Of a DNA stretch of 64,000 nucleotides, positions 1 through 11,557 are shown one piece after another. This DNA is from Neoarius graeffei (Eukaryota > Chordata > Actinopteri > Siluriformes > Ariidae), in NCBI RefSeq assembly GCF_027579695.1, contig NC_083586.1, positions 6,010,001-6,074,000 of the forward strand, read 5' to 3'. The notes under the pieces were generated by a model that saw only the letters and a program-made list of their open reading frames with translations, had not been told where the DNA came from and made no database searches. Each line of letters starts with the position of its first letter. Within the stretch, counting starts at the first letter, position 1. The position numbers and the translations under genes were made by a program.

Positions 1-1515
1 TTGGCAAATTTCAGGCGACACCCCTCTTGCTGGTTTCAAACCATAACTCTAAGTGCATCTGTGAAGCATAGCCCCGTGGGGTGTTTTAGTTGTTTTTGTT
101 ACAGCAGTGCAAATAATCCACCAAGTTATCATATAGGTATATTATAGTTATTTTATTTCGTTATTAGCATATGTGACTGGTTGGTTAATTGAATCAGTTA
201 AGTGCAAGCTTTAGAAGCTGCACAGAATATGAAGGCTTATAAATTGAGTTAAAGGGGTCACTGGTTGCAGAAAGTTTGAGAACCCCAGGATGAGAAAAGT
301 GGTCCACCTGAGCAGCAGAAGGAAGAACATGGATTTACTCTTTCTTTTGAATTCACTGTTGCACTATTCCCACTATTCCACTATACCCACTATTCCATCT
401 GTGAGTATCTTGTGGTTTTAAGGCAAGTATGTTCCTGGTATCGCTGACAGGAAACTGAAGACACAGGTTGATGTTGCACAGGGTGAAGTTTATTGGTTAG
501 ATCTATTTTGACTCCAAATCAATCACGCAAACCCAGTCACCACAGCCAGCTCTGCCATACCACAGACAGGACTCGGCATGTCTCACAATCAGTGACACAT
601 TCTTCACCTGAATTAATTAATAAATCCCAAAGCTGTGTAATGCAACAGTGGGTTGTTTTTTTTAAGTTTGGTGTAAATCAGTTGCTTCCAGGAATACACA
701 TACTCATGCATTGACCAATGTTTTATGAGCATCAGAACTTCGACATTCTGCAGTGTGCATATGCTCCTTTTCTTCTCCAAAGCACTGATGAACTTTACCC
801 TACCGTCCCACAAACGGGCAACAGGTCACTCGTGTAGATTGCAGTGTTTCTATTATGGGCATGTAATGACTGCTACTGTTGTCGCATGTGGGTGTCCACT
901 GTCCAGCACTTTTCTGAGTTCTGATGAGAAACAGTCGTAGCTATAATGTAAATGCTTCATAGGCTTACGAGTTAAGCACGAATTAATACTCTACATACAT
1001 ACTCTAACCCAGAACTAGCAGTTTACTTCATTATCTTTGCATGAAGAAATAACACCAAATTCATGGTAAATTGACAAGATGAAGAAAAGTTAAGTTTGCT
1101 GATCTCAGTGTAAAATATTCCATAAAGCAAATGTATGTGTGTATTCGACTAACAACACGTACTCAGAGTCGTGTATAAAGACTGCATACATAACTTGTAG
1201 GGCTGATATGAGCTATACTTATTTACCTTTTCTTTAGATAATAACCTACAATCCATATTTTTTTCTTTTCTTTCTCAAGCACATTTAATGATGACTGCGT
1301 ATGATAATGTGTTATATAAATGTTTGATAACAGAACTAGCAGTTGAACTCATTAGTCTTTGCATCAAGTGCTACAAAACAAGTCATACTGTGGATGAACA
1401 ACTCGGTAGCAATACGACAGTGCTTAGCTTGTCTGTCATACTGTCCGTATCACAAATAAGAAATGAACACATCAAACTGATACAAATTACATCAGAAATA
1501 TCAGGGGGAAAACAT
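1..1515. other. No recognisable gene
   Basis: Short open frames occur on both strands but none resembles a known protein or shows a convincing exon pattern. AT-rich, fish-like intergenic sequence. The stretch near 265-295 recalls the end of a hAT-type repeat, too weakly to call. Confidence 0.5.
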
Positions 1516-1926
1516 TGTCAGTGACCTATCCTTTAGTCGTGTATGTATGCAAAAGTGGTGAATTCCAAGTTCGTAGGAAGGTAGACACGTTGCTCATCAG
1601 TTGTTGATCCTGTGAGGGAAGAGGAGGGGATATATAAATTTAGTAACTATGATAAAATAACCAATAAAACATAGATTAAGTGTTCATTGTGTACAAGTGT
1701 CCACATGTGAATAGACTATGGGCTACTTACATAGCTATTACATGCATGTCTGCTCATATCACTGTACCAGGCAGGAACAAACATTTCCATAATGTAAACA
1801 TAAGCGTCAAACACTTCTGTAATACCCAGAACAATTCACACACACACAAAGCTCTAAACCAATTGAAGACAACACTCAATCACAAAATGTGTAACAAAAA
1901 CTGTACATGGAGAGTAGAGTCTACTT
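1516..1926 (-). repeat. Inverted-repeat partner of 14728-15139
   Basis: Read on the minus strand this segment matches the plus strand of 14728-15139 over about 400 bp with a few indels and substitutions. Both contain a pyrimidine-rich tract ending in CACAG followed by GATCAACAACTGATGA, which looks like a splice acceptor and exon start. The two arms enclose about 13 kb including the first LTR retrotransposon. The right arm lies directly downstream of the HECT-like pseudogene stop, so the repeat may be 3' flank of that gene family. Function unknown. Confidence 0.7.
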
Positions 1927-2079
1927 ACTAACAATCAAAGCAGCCGGGAGCACTGCAGTAGAAATGTGGCGACTACTCGCTAATCATCAACAGTAAGTAG
2001 CATCTCCAGGGCAAGTGCTACAGTGCTAAGGTTGGTAGGGAATAGAAAGCATTTTAACGCTATACTCATGTAAATTATA

Positions 2080-2558
2080 TGTTAGGGTTTTGCTGGGATT
2101 CGAACCTGGTTCGTTGGTGTGATAATCCAGCAAACCCCCACTAGGCCACCAGGGGGATGACTCAAATGCAGAGGCGTGAGGCGGAAGTAGAAAAAGAATC
2201 AAAAGGTTTATTTAAACTATATACACTATATACAGGGCAAAACAAAAGACAAAAAAAAAACCAAAGAGTATAATCCAAAAGAAAAGCAAAGTGCAAAAAT
2301 TCAAAAGCTAAGAAGATCAAAAAACACAGTACAAAGGAAACTGGAGATAAACATAACAGCACAAAGACTCCGTGACAAGAGGACTGAACTCAGGGGTATA
2401 AATAGACAAACTAATTAAGGACACAGGTGAAGATAATTAGGCAATTAACACAAACACAAAACACAGGAACAGTGGCGGCCTCTAGAGGCCAAAATAAACA
2501 CGACATGAAAAGGAAATAACAGCAGCCTCTAGAGGCCAAAACAGTCCTAGTCCTAACA
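2080..2558 (-). repeat. 3' LTR of retrotransposon copy 1
   Basis: 479 bp; TGTTAG...CTAACA ends on the element strand. Matches 6915-7393 with no difference that I could see. An open frame of 66 codons inside (repeated in every LTR) is not a gene; it just follows the T-rich LTR sequence. Confidence 0.95.
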
Positions 2559-2570
2559 GGACCCCCCCCT
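2559..2570 (-). promoter_or_regulatory. Polypurine tract of copy 1
   Basis: A run of C on the plus strand, hence a G run (AGAGGGGGGG-type) on the element strand, lies between the pol stop and the 3' LTR. This is the expected primer for plus-strand DNA synthesis. Confidence 0.8.
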
Positions 2571-5500
2571 CTAGGAGCGTCTCCTGACGTTCCCAGGGCG
2601 ATCCGGATGGGCCGAATGGAAGTCCCGACATAGTTCTTTATCAAGGACATCCCGAGCAGGAACCCAGCAGCGCTCCTCAGGACCATAGCCCTCCCAGTCC
2701 ACCAGATATTGCAACCCGCCGCAGACCCGGCGGGAGTCAAGCAGGCGATTCACAGTGAACACAGTCTGCCCCTGGAAGATGCGGGGGGGTGGGGGGTTCC
2801 TAGGGGCAGGGGCATACGTAGACGTCAGTACGGGCCGTAACAGGGAAACATGGAAAGTGGGGTTGATCCTCAGAGTCCGGGGCAACTGGAGCCGGTAGGA
2901 GACAGGGTTCACCCTGCGCACCACCTTGAAGGGGCCAATGTAGCGAGGAGCAAGCTTGCGGTTCTCCACCCGCAGTGGAAGGTCCTTAGTGGACAGCCAA
3001 ACACGCTGCCCAGGGCGGAAAGCGTGTGCAGGTCTTCTATGGCGGTTGGCCTGAGTCTGGTTGGTTCTGGAGGTCTGTATGAGGGTCTTCCTGACCTTGC
3101 TCCAGGTCTTGCGACACCGTCTCACATATTGGTTGACCGAGGGCACCCCCGCGTCCTCCTCCTGGTCCGGGAACAGAGGTGGCTGGAACCCGAATTGGCA
3201 CTGGAATGGCGACAGCTTGGTGGCCGATGACTGCAGGGTGTTGTGGGCGTACTCCGCCCATGGCAGCCAGGTGCTCCACGATGTCGGGTTATCCATAGCC
3301 AGGCCTCGCAGGGTGGTTTCCAGGTCCTGGTTGAGCCTCTCCGTCTGACCATTGGACTGTGGGTGAAACCCAGAGGAGAGGCTGGCAGTGGCTCCGATGA
3401 CCTTGCAGAACCCGTGCCACACTCGGGAGGAGAACTGGGGCCCTCGGTCTGAGACGATGTCCTGTGGAAGACCAAAGACTCGGAAGACATGATTAAACAA
3501 AAGTTTCGCAGTTTCAAGAGCAGAGGGGAGTTTGCACAGTGGTATGAAGCGGCAGGCCTTGGAGAATCTGTCAACTAAGACCAAAATGACCGTGTTACCT
3601 TGTGACTCAGGGAGACCCGTGATAAAGTCGACTGCCACGTGGGACCAGGGACGCCGGGGAATGGTCAGAGGATGCAGGAGACCCTGGGGACGCTGTCGTG
3701 GGTTCTTGGTTCTGGTGCAAACCTCACAGGACAGGACAAATGACCTTACTTCCTTCTCCATGTTAGGCCACCAGAAGCGTCTTTTCAGGAAGTCCAGGGT
3801 CCTCCGAGCTCCCGGGTGGGCGGTGAGAGGGGAAGAGTGACCCCACTGGAGAACCTTGGCCCGGGCTTGATGTGGGACGTACAAGAGGCCTGGTGGCCCC
3901 GTCCCAGGACCGGGGTCCTGGCGTTGGGCTCGTCGGACAGCCTCCTCAATACCCCAGCGGACAGGGGCCACAATCCGGGACACAGGGATAATAGGCCCGA
4001 CTTCATTCTCCCTGTTAGTGGCAGAGAACAGTCTGGACAGTGCGTCAGGTTTGGTGTTCTTGGAGCCGGGGCGGTATGAGAGGGTGAAGTCAAACCGACT
4101 GAAAAACAGGGCCCACCTAGCCTGTCGAGGGTTCAGTCTCTTGGCTTGCTGGAGGTACTCCAGGTTCTTGTGGTCAGTCCAAACCAGGAATGGATGTTGT
4201 GCTCCCTCCAGCCAGTGCCTCCACTCCTCAAGGGCCAGTTTGACCGCTAGCAGTTCTCGATCCCCCACATCGTACCGGGACTCAGCAGGACTCAGGCGGT
4301 GGGAGAAGTAAGCGCAGGGGTGCAGCTTTCCTTCCGAACGTTGAGAGAGCACCGCGCCGACACCACTGTCCGAGGCGTCCACCTCCACGATGAATGGTTG
4401 GGAGGTGTCCGGGAGAACCAGAATGGGTGCCGTGCAGAAGCGGTCCTTGAGGTCTTTGAACGCCTTTTCTGCCTGAGGAGACCAGCCATAAGATCCACCT
4501 GTCCCTTTGGTGAGGTCTGACATGGGTGCTGCCACAGAACTGAAGTTCCTGATGAACTTGCGGTAGAAGTTAGCGAATCCTAAGAACCGCTGAACCTCCT
4601 TAACGGACTTGGGAGTAGGCCAATCCCGGACGGCCAGGGTCTTGGCAGGGTCCATTTGGAGTTGGCCTGTCCGTACAATAAATCCCAGAAAGGAGACCTC
4701 GGGAACATGAAATTCGCATTTCTGGGCCTTGGCGAACAGATTGTTCTGTAGCAGCCTCTGGAGAACCTGGCGGACATGGTGGCGGTGCTCCTGCACGGTC
4801 TTGGAAAAGATAAGGATGTCGTCGAGGTAGACAAAAACGTATAGGTTAATCATGTCCCTTAAGACGTCGTTGATTAGGGCCTGAAAAACAGCTGGTGCGT
4901 TGGTGAGTCCGAAGGGCATCACCTGGTATTCGTAGTGCCCAGACGGGGTGTTAAAGGCAGTCTTCCACTCGTCTCCCTGTCGGATACGGATGAGGTGGTA
5001 TGCGTTCCGTAGGTCCAACTTGGTGAAGACGGTGGCGCCTTGGAGCAGGTCGAAAGCTGTGGACATCAGCGGAAGGGGATATCGGTTGCGCACAGTGATC
5101 TTATTCAGGCCCCTGTAATCAATACATGGTCGGAGCCCCCCATCCTTCTTGCCGACAAAGAAGAAGCCGGCTCCAGCAGGTGAAGTGGAGGGTCGAATAA
5201 ACCCAGAGACCAGGGCATCTTTGAGGTATTCCTCCATGGCCTTGCGTTCTGGCTGAGAGAGGGAAAACAGTCTGCCACGAGGAGGGGTAGTCCCAGGGAG
5301 CAAGTCGATGGCACAGTCGTAGGCCCGGTGCGGAGGAAGAACGGCGGCCCTGCTCTTGCTGAATACCTCCTTGAGATCCCAGTACTCTGTGGGAACTTGA
5401 GATAACTCGGTGAGATCAGGGGGCTCGGCAGGAGACACAGGAGAGCTAGAGAGCAGACAAGAGGCATGGCATGCAGGGCCCCATTCCACAACCTGGCTTG

Positions 5501-5966
5501 TTACCCAGTCTATGCGAGGGTTGTGGCGAGTAAGCCAAGGAAGGCCTAGAATAACTGGGAACTCAGGTGAAGGAATCAGGTGCAGGGATATTTCTTCCTT
5601 GTGACCTTGAGACTGGAGGAAGACTGGAGAAGTAACTTGAGTGACTCTTCCATCACCTAACGCTTGGCCATCGAGGGCAGACACAGACAGTGGGACTTCA
5701 AGAGGTGCAGTCGGAATATTGATGCTTTGGGCGAAGTGAATATCCATAAAGTTCCCAGCCGCCCCTGAGTCTATCAAAGCTTGACAAGAGTGGACAGACT
5801 CACCCCAGGAGATGGAGACCGGGATGTAGATTCCTTGGCCAGGGAGTCCGGGAGAGAGGGTAGGCCCCGTCACAACCCTCCCTCGGCTGGACGGGGCGGT
5901 CCTTTTCCCAAGAGTTCGGGACATGATGCTCGGAAGTGACCAGGCTTGCCACAGTAGATGCAGCAC
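2571..5966 (-). CDS. pol: Pol polyprotein: protease-RT-RNase H-integrase-chromodomain, copy 1
   Basis: Open frame of 1131 codons. Residues in order: aspartic protease DSG (66-68); reverse transcriptase around 250-430 with YLDD at 380-383; RNase H with D530, E571 and D598; integrase zinc finger ending CEVC (747-750); catalytic D780, D840, E876 (D-35-E spacing); GPF/Y-like linker near 1009-1012; chromodomain about 1068-1117. It overlaps gag by 97 bases in the -1 frame and is most likely made as a Gag-Pol fusion by frameshifting at 5903-5909, so its first methionine is not a real start. All catalytic residues are present. It differs from copy 2 at nine residues, mostly CpG-type changes; C1081 in the chromodomain is arginine in copy 2. 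Confidence 0.95.
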   Translation of the reverse strand: MLHLLWQAWSLPSIMSRTLGKRTAPSSRGRVVTGPTLSPGLPGQGIYIPVSISWGESVHSCQALIDSGAAGNFMDIHFAQSINIPTAPLEVPLSVSALDGQALGDGRVTQVTSPVFLQSQGHKEEISLHLIPSPEFPVILGLPWLTRHNPRIDWVTSQVVEWGPACHASCLLSSSPVSPAEPPDLTELSQVPTEYWDLKEVFSKSRAAVLPPHRAYDCAIDLLPGTTPPRGRLFSLSQPERKAMEEYLKDALVSGFIRPSTSPAGAGFFFVGKKDGGLRPCIDYRGLNKITVRNRYPLPLMSTAFDLLQGATVFTKLDLRNAYHLIRIRQGDEWKTAFNTPSGHYEYQVMPFGLTNAPAVFQALINDVLRDMINLYVFVYLDDILIFSKTVQEHRHHVRQVLQRLLQNNLFAKAQKCEFHVPEVSFLGFIVRTGQLQMDPAKTLAVRDWPTPKSVKEVQRFLGFANFYRKFIRNFSSVAAPMSDLTKGTGGSYGWSPQAEKAFKDLKDRFCTAPILVLPDTSQPFIVEVDASDSGVGAVLSQRSEGKLHPCAYFSHRLSPAESRYDVGDRELLAVKLALEEWRHWLEGAQHPFLVWTDHKNLEYLQQAKRLNPRQARWALFFSRFDFTLSYRPGSKNTKPDALSRLFSATNRENEVGPIIPVSRIVAPVRWGIEEAVRRAQRQDPGPGTGPPGLLYVPHQARAKVLQWGHSSPLTAHPGARRTLDFLKRRFWWPNMEKEVRSFVLSCEVCTRTKNPRQRPQGLLHPLTIPRRPWSHVAVDFITGLPESQGNTVILVLVDRFSKACRFIPLCKLPSALETAKLLFNHVFRVFGLPQDIVSDRGPQFSSRVWHGFCKVIGATASLSSGFHPQSNGQTERLNQDLETTLRGLAMDNPTSWSTWLPWAEYAHNTLQSSATKLSPFQCQFGFQPPLFPDQEEDAGVPSVNQYVRRCRKTWSKVRKTLIQTSRTNQTQANRHRRPAHAFRPGQRVWLSTKDLPLRVENRKLAPRYIGPFKVVRRVNPVSYRLQLPRTLRINPTFHVSLLRPVLTSTYAPAPRNPPPPRIFQGQTVFTVNRLLDSRRVCGGLQYLVDWEGYGPEERCWVPARDVLDKELCRDFHSAHPDRPGNVRRRS
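5864..5909 (-). promoter_or_regulatory. Gag-pol -1 ribosomal frameshift signal, copy 1
   Basis: On the minus strand the heptamer GGGAAAA (5909-5903) is in gag register as G GGA AAA. After 5 nt follows a perfect 8-bp stem (5897-5890 with 5871-5864) with an 18-nt G-rich loop. Pol is in the -1 frame. Equivalent to the signal in copy 2. Confidence 0.85.
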
Positions 5967-6901
5967 TTGTCCCTCCTTCTGCGCTCCCTCTCAGATGCGG
6001 AGAGGCGAGTACGACCCACTTGCATGGGTTCTGGACAGTCACTGAAGGAGGTAGACGGTCTCCAGGTAGAGGTAGGGAGGCTGGGGGGGCTCAAGGCTTG
6101 GTGGCGTTCTCTCATCCTGTTGTCCAGACGAATAGCATGTGAGATGAGGGTTTCGAGGTCACTTGGGCATCCAATAGAGGCCAGACCGTCCTTGATGGGG
6201 TCAGACAGACCATGGTGGAAGGCTGACACCAGGGCAGTCTCGTTCCATCCACTTACTGCTGCGAGTGTTCGGAACGAGATGGCGTAATCTGCGACGCTTC
6301 CTCCTTGCCGGATGGACATGAGCTTTCGGGCTGCGTCGGTACTGATGTCTGCCTGATCGAAGACCCGAAGCATCTCTTCAGAAAACAGCTGGAAATCAAA
6401 GCACTCAGGTCCCTGTCTTTGCCAGATAGCAGTAGCCCAGGCTCGCGCCTTACCAGCTAATAAGGTTATCACAAAGGCAATCTTGCGGCGATCCGTAGTG
6501 TAGGTGGTAGGCTGAAGCTCAAAGGTGAGTTGACACTGGGTAAGGAACTCTCGGCACTCACTGTGCTTGCCGTCATACCTCTGTGGTGCAGGAAGGCTGG
6601 GTTCGCGAGGTGAAGAAGGCAGCATTGCAGGAGGCACTGGAGCAGGAGTGGGAGCTGGATCAGGAACTGGATCAGGAGCAGGAACTGGATCAGGAGCAGG
6701 AGATGCAGGCAGAGATGTCAGCTGTGCCAGGGTTTTCCCAATTTGCTGAAGCAGTTCCTCGTGGCGAGCGAGGGCCTCACGTTGGCTGGTGAGTGTACGT
6801 CCATGAGCGTCCATGGTCACTCCGAAGCGTGTCAAAGCTGCCATAATTCCCTGAAGGTTGGCCGGGTAGACAGTTGAAGCAGCCTCTGCTGAGTCGGTCA
6901 T
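5870..6901 (-). CDS. gag: Gag polyprotein, copy 1
   Basis: 343 residues. Coiled, polar N-terminus; a Pro/Ala/Asp repeat (PAPDPV units, about residues 70-92); a retrotransposon-gag capsid-like domain about 100-260; one CCHC zinc knuckle near the C-terminus ([14 protein letters not shown], spacing C-x2-C-x4-H-x4-C). It packages the RNA into virus-like particles. The ATG lies one base inside the primer-binding site boundary, so the leader outside the LTR is only about 13 nt. Copy 2 has two more residues from one extra repeat step. The slippery site sits just after the knuckle. Confidence 0.95.
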   Translation of the reverse strand: MTDSAEAASTVYPANLQGIMAALTRFGVTMDAHGRTLTSQREALARHEELLQQIGKTLAQLTSLPASPAPDPVPAPDPVPDPAPTPAPVPPAMLPSSPREPSLPAPQRYDGKHSECREFLTQCQLTFELQPTTYTTDRRKIAFVITLLAGKARAWATAIWQRQGPECFDFQLFSEEMLRVFDQADISTDAARKLMSIRQGGSVADYAISFRTLAAVSGWNETALVSAFHHGLSDPIKDGLASIGCPSDLETLISHAIRLDNRMRERHQALSPPSLPTSTWRPSTSFSDCPEPMQVGRTRLSASERERRRRDKCCIYCGKPGHFRASCPELLGKGPPRPAEGGL

Positions 6902-6902
6902 G

Positions 6903-6913
6903 ACGGAGTCTTT
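6903..6913 (-). promoter_or_regulatory. Self-primer binding site, copy 1
   Basis: AAAGACTCCGT on the element strand, one base after the 5' LTR. Its exact reverse complement, ACGGAGTCTTT, lies in the LTR (plus-strand 7198-7208) about 30 nt after a TATA box, where the mRNA should start. No tRNA-type TGG site follows the LTR. This matches the Tf1/sushi self-priming scheme. Confidence 0.8.
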
Positions 6914-6914
6914 C

Positions 6915-7393
6915 TGTTAGGGTTTTGCTGGGATTCGAACCTGGTTCGTTGGTGTGATAATCCAGCAAACCCCCACTAGGCCACCAGGGGGATGACTCAA
7001 ATGCAGAGGCGTGAGGCGGAAGTAGAAAAAGAATCAAAAGGTTTATTTAAACTATATACACTATATACAGGGCAAAACAAAAGACAAAAAAAAAACCAAA
7101 GAGTATAATCCAAAAGAAAAGCAAAGTGCAAAAATTCAAAAGCTAAGAAGATCAAAAAACACAGTACAAAGGAAACTGGAGATAAACATAACAGCACAAA
7201 GACTCCGTGACAAGAGGACTGAACTCAGGGGTATAAATAGACAAACTAATTAAGGACACAGGTGAAGATAATTAGGCAATTAACACAAACACAAAACACA
7301 GGAACAGTGGCGGCCTCTAGAGGCCAAAATAAACACGACATGAAAAGGAAATAACAGCAGCCTCTAGAGGCCAAAACAGTCCTAGTCCTAACA
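6915..7393 (-). repeat. 5' LTR of retrotransposon copy 1
   Basis: 479 bp, matching 2080-2558. On the minus strand it carries a TATA box (TATTTATA), the predicted transcription start at ACGGAGTCTTT, and a structured 3' end with stem-forming arms and tRNA-like A-box and B-box motifs (see copy 2). Confidence 0.95.
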
Positions 7394-7625
7394 TTATACA
7401 CGTGTTGAAAGCATCTCATCCTTCAGTGCAACATCATCTCCTTGATTATTGGCAGTGAGAGCAATGAAAATGATAAATCACAGTTAGTGGACAGTACTAC
7501 TACAAGGCAGGGTTTTCCATAGTGCGTTATAGTTAGGCCTTGACTACGTCTCTCTGAAAAAGAAAAAAAAAATCCCCATCCCTGCATACAGACAGCAGGC
7601 TAAAATAAGGCCGCATCGGATGAGG

Positions 7626-7936
7626 GGATTATCTATCCTCCAAATGTGCGTGTGTGTTTGTATGGAGCGCACCACAACCGAGTGTCCTTCCTCCAAGTGT
7701 GTGTTTGTGTGGGGCGCAGCATAGTCAAGTGTCCTTCCTCCAAGTGAATGTGTGTGGAGTGCACCACAGCCGAGTGTCCTTCCTCCATGTGTGTGTGTGG
7801 TGAGGGGTGCACTAAAGTAGAGTGTTCGTCCTCCAAGTACGTTTGTGTGCGTTTGTGTGGTGAGGGGTGCACCAACACCAAGTGTCCGTCCTCCAAGTGT
7901 GTTTGTGTGTGGTGAGGGGCGCACCACAGCAAGTGT
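7626..7936. repeat. Minisatellite, about six units of 45-60 bp
   Basis: Units begin TGTCCTTCCTCCAAGTG and contain a variable GT-rich part and a GCACCACAGC-like part. The unit length varies through the GT tract. It creates a His/Leu/Glu-rich repeat frame on the minus strand that I do not take as a gene. Confidence 0.85.
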
Positions 7937-8976
7937 CCGGGGGGTGGGGGTTAACCATTTAACATGTATGTTCCCAAGCAATGCACAACCCTCCGGTAGA
8001 TTTCCTTTGCATTGAGGATTATGACAGAATGCCTGGGGATGTCACGTCTCAAAAGGTGTAGGAATCCAGCAGGTGGCCTGAAATGTAAAGTTTCTACTGT
8101 CACATTTCCACTGCTCACTTGTGAAGGAGTTGCACTTGTTGAGGGGTGTTGGTGAAGCTCCATCAGATGTAGGTTTGAGTGGTAGAGCTGTAGTGGTGTA
8201 TAGTGTCCCTCGGTGGATACGCTGTGGTTGTGGTGTGCATTCTGATGTTCATGCAAAATTCTGTTCACCAAATCTAGGTATACCCAATGTAGACAAAAAA
8301 TGTCAGCTTCATTTTCGGGGTTCAGCAGCCCTTCAGCCTCAAGAGATAAGAAATGCTCTCTGAACTGTGATGACACGACTCTGTTGATGTCTCGCCACAA
8401 CCTCTCAACCCTCTGGTTGTGGACAGAGGATCCTACTATGACAGCACTTCTAGACTGGTGATGCTCCATCATTGTCCTCCAGACATCAATGTTCTCCCCG
8501 CATTTTACTGTCTTCACACCACACCACAGCTCCGATTTCCCAAGCTGAAAAAAAAATAAAAGCAGCCCCAGGTCCGACGCTACTAGTACCTAACCATCGA
8601 GCCACCTAACTCATCTCTGTGTGTGCGTGCCACTGACACACATAGACTGACGGACGGGCTGACGCTACCCCCCACCCCCACTGATCACTCTGACAGATCA
8701 ATCTACCACTACTGTTGTAAACAAAAGAAAAACAAAAGTCCTGCACTCAGCACCTTACCCATTTTGGCCCTTTTTTGGAACATAGCGCCAATATTTTGGG
8801 ACAAAGTAGCAGCAGATTTCTTGCGTTTTCTGTCTTTATCTTCTTTTATAGAGGGCTACTGCGTGACGTCACCGTACCGCGAGATTGTGCTAGGGCACCA
8901 TATTGGAAGACCAAGTACATGCATACATACATACTCACAATATAAAACAAAGTACGAGCGAGAGTAAAGTGACACG

Positions 8977-9105
8977 ATGGCTGATAATTCTGGTTATGTG
9001 AGTACATTACCAGCTGCAGAAAGGGCACGGTATGTGGAGAAACTGGCTGTGATTGATGGGTTTGACCCATATGATAAGACTCGGGGCAAGGGAGAGTGGA
9101 TTTTT
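8977..9105 (+). CDS. YqaJ-type protein, first-exon fragment
   Basis: The reading starts MADNSGYVSTLPAAERARY and continues to GKGEW near 9105; it resembles the start of fish proteins that carry a YqaJ-like nuclease domain, whose first exon reads in this style. After GEW the frame becomes T-rich and loses meaning, and no clear donor or next exon follows. A promoter-like CRE (TGACGTCAC) and CACCATATTGGAAGACCAA lie upstream at 8863-8920 and recur inverted at 9610-9665. Probably a stranded fragment. Confidence 0.4.
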
Positions 9106-9351
9106 TTATTTCATAATTTATTTTTACTTTACTACTTATCTGTTTTTATTTATATATATTTGAATTATTTGGACATGGGGAAAAACTATATTTAAAATCC
9201 AAAGAGGGATGGAGGGAGGAAAATTAAAACAAAAGAAAGAAATGAAATATAGAGTAGAGTATATTTGATAAAATTAAGGATGTTTTTATTCAGTAAACAT
9301 TTTTTTAAAATATTCTACAACACTCTAGCCTAGTGACTTACCAGTAACAAA

Positions 9352-9531
9352 ATAGACTTGAAGTATTCAGATCCGCTCTGCATAAAGCAGCTAAATCCTC
9401 TCTCTGTCTCCTGGCAGAAAGCTCCTTGGTTTGCTTGTGTCTCAATCACAGCTGGTATTCTGTAGAAAGACTTCTTTTCACCTTTCCCATCAGCTTTGTT
9501 AGAACCCTAACACAGCACAAAAGTTTACCAT
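9352..9531 (-). pseudogene. THAP-domain first exon, frameshifted
   Basis: Starts ATG at 9531 and reads MVNFCAVLG, then with two bases missing at the expected second Cys codon continues SNKADGKGEKKSFYRIPAVI, shifts once more, and reads TKELSARRQREDLAALCRAD up to a GTAAGT donor near 9351. THAP domains are C2CH zinc fingers starting C-x(2-4)-C and containing an FYRxP motif. Two indels destroy the frame. It runs convergent to the YqaJ-like fragment. Confidence 0.65.
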
Positions 9532-9672
9532 TGTAGGTTTTTGATGAACCAAGTGCCTCGTGGGTTCACATACCGCGCGCTGCCGTTATTTCCCCCTAAT
9601 CACGAGTTTGTTGGTCTTCCAATATGGTGCAGGGTTTGTTTACTTCCGGTTTCGGGTGACGTCAGTGAAAGG

Positions 9673-9869
9673 GGTCTAATGGGAGCATTACCGCCACCCA
9701 CTGGATTGGGGTGTAAAGCAGTCTGAACAAAACGTGTAAACATAAACATAGGAGAAATGAACCCGTTTTTCTAACTCGTCCTCACTTAGTCTACTTTTCT
9801 TTTTTGATTAGTCTGGATTTGATATTGTAAATTTAAATGTGAATCAATGTATATTCATCGGACATGAAC
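9673..9869. other. No recognisable feature
   Basis: AT-rich spacer between the THAP-type leader and the integrase-like pseudogene block; nothing supported on either strand. Confidence 0.4.
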
Positions 9870-10498
9870 AAATGAATAAATCTTGAGTAATCTTGAGGGT
9901 CATGTGTGTCCGGGGGGGGATCGAATGAACCCTCCGATCCCCCCTGGCTACGGGCCAGATAGAGGCCATCCGTAGCATTGAACTGCCTGGTGAAAGTGGT
10001 TCAGCACGGTGGAGGCTCTGTTGTCTGTAGAGCAGTGTAAAAAGGTAATTAAACGACTTTAGCCATCCACAGCACCATGTATGACCAATTTCCACTTCAC
10101 CAATTTGTGAAGCCCATCAATGTGCCACACAAAATTAGGGCATGGACACCAGTATATGCGGCGTATGATGGTTTGTTCTCTCATTGATGCCTTCCCTATC
10201 AAGATCACGGAGGATCACCCGAATCCGTCTCCTCTGGACAAATAGTCCTCGCGATCGCAGATGTCCTGTGATAAAAACTTCTCCTGATGATGGGTGACTT
10301 GTCTTTATATCGATCACAGTTTGTCTCAAATGGTCCTCTGAAATATCAGAGTAACGATGATGAGGGATACCATACTGAGCAATCTTCTGGTATACTGTCT
10401 GACGACTGACACCAGTAGCTCTGGCCACATCAGCGACTGTCATTGAGTGACAGCATGGTTTCAATTCTTTGGATTAGTTCTTCTTCCTGACGGTCCTG

Positions 10499-10885
10499 AA
10501 AAAAAAAAGGAAAAGAAAAAAAAAAGAGTTTTCAGTGCTTGTACACCAAACTATGGTTGGATCTACATATTTTTTCCAGGCCTGCATCCTGGAAATCATG
10601 AATAGTCCTAATTTAGTTTGAAATTTAGGCTAGGACCCTAATCGAGATATTAAGCCTGTGAATGCTTTGATCCACCCCAGGAGTTCTAACAATTAGCAGT
10701 AATTAGTTAGCTGTAAGTGTGGCTTCACCAGCAGCCATGTCATGTCAATAAAGTTAAAAGGTTAAAACCATCTTTAAATAAAACAAAACATACATCTGGA
10801 AACCAAGGGTATGAAGATATGATCACTGGTTTCATATCAAAATCAGTCATGTTTGCTGGTTTTGATAGCAGAAAATACTCTACAT
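10499..10885. other. Spacer without gene
   Basis: A-rich tract at 10499-10527 (acceptor side of the integrase-like exon), then unique sequence with no coding sense up to the hAT-like end. Confidence 0.4.
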
Positions 10886-11557
10886 CAGGGATGAGAATGG
10901 GACATTTAAAAAAAAAAAAAAACTCTTAAATGTCTGCCAACTTTCCCATATTTTATTTTTATATATTATATAGTGAGCGATAATGGAGGTAACCGTAATG
11001 GTATATTAGATTCCTCCTGACTATCTTTGACAATTTAAGTAAAACATACCTTTGTGCTTTTTTTTGTTTTGATGTGCTCCTTCTAGCTCCTCTGTTTCCA
11101 TAATTGATCATATCTGAGCACAGAATACACAGAACCTTTCCCGGCACGTCCACTTTTCAGATATGTTCCATCAGGCACGTCGTCACAGTTTGTGTCCCTA
11201 TCTGCACGGTAACGCTATCGAGCCATGCCCATCTGAAACAGTTCTTTATCCCGTTCGATTTATCGATTTCCCTGGCACGATCCTCATTTTTGCAGTCCAA
11301 AACTTTTGCCATATTGGCAAAGTAACTTTGAAAACTAACCAAAATAACTAGAACTTAAGAAGTGATCAAAACCATGTACGTATAGCTTGTTTCTCCGTGA
11401 ATTGTAGAAGTGAGATGAAACTAGCGCCAAAACGTTGCCGGAAATCGTCATGAGTTGTCGTGAGCATAAATATTGAAGAAAGCAATGACGATTTCTGTTA
11501 TCACAGCTGCAACTAATTTTGCGATGAGCGTTGCCAAAAGATGCCACCACAAGCCTC

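Larger units (their letters stand above)
2080..7393 (-). mobile_element. Sushi-class LTR retrotransposon, copy 1 (Ty3/gypsy chromovirus)
   Basis: Complete element of 5.3 kb on the minus strand: two 479-bp LTRs that look identical, gag, pol, primer site and polypurine tract. It is flanked by the 5-bp duplication TTATA (2075-2079 and 7394-7398). LTRs start TGTTAG and end CTAACA on the element strand. Pol order is protease, reverse transcriptase, RNase H, integrase, chromodomain, as in Ty3/gypsy chromoviruses; priming and frameshift features match the Tf1/sushi group. Identical LTRs and open frames indicate recent insertion. A second copy in opposite orientation lies at 46770-52087. Confidence 0.96.
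7951..10498 (-). pseudogene. Decayed integrase-core-domain (rve-like) gene
   Basis: Two coding blocks on the minus strand. The upstream block (about 10498-9900) reads a helix-turn-helix segment (ARATGVSRQTVYQKI), a DISEDHLRQTV region, then WHIDG with the first catalytic Asp, in shifted frames, and VDG followed by TAA at 10059-10061. The downstream block (8545-7951, acceptor after a T-rich tract) reads GENIDVWR and SVHNQRVERLWRD with the catalytic Glu; the expected second Asp (SDxGxEN in relatives) is absent. The order fits a family of integrase-core proteins common in fish and invertebrates, recalled not searched. Frameshift, stop and lost Asp make it dead. The gap 8546-9870 holds THAP and YqaJ-like pieces. 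Confidence 0.7.

Noticed and set aside
2162..2362. 66-codon frame repeated in the LTRs (also 6997-7197 and 46966-47166)
   Set aside because: It lies wholly in LTR promoter and U5 sequence, is Phe/Leu-rich from T-runs, and has no independent support.
3122..3574. 150-codon frame inside pol, and similar shadow frames in both pol regions
   Set aside because: They overlap the conserved pol frame in other registers, and both copies show them only because the DNA is nearly identical.
7626..7936. CRISPR-like array
   Set aside because: Units are directly abutting and variable with no constant repeat and unique spacers; eukaryotic context.
7544..7981. His/Thr/Leu-rich repeat protein on the minus strand
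   Set aside because: Frame produced by the minisatellite; unit lengths are not consistently multiples of three.
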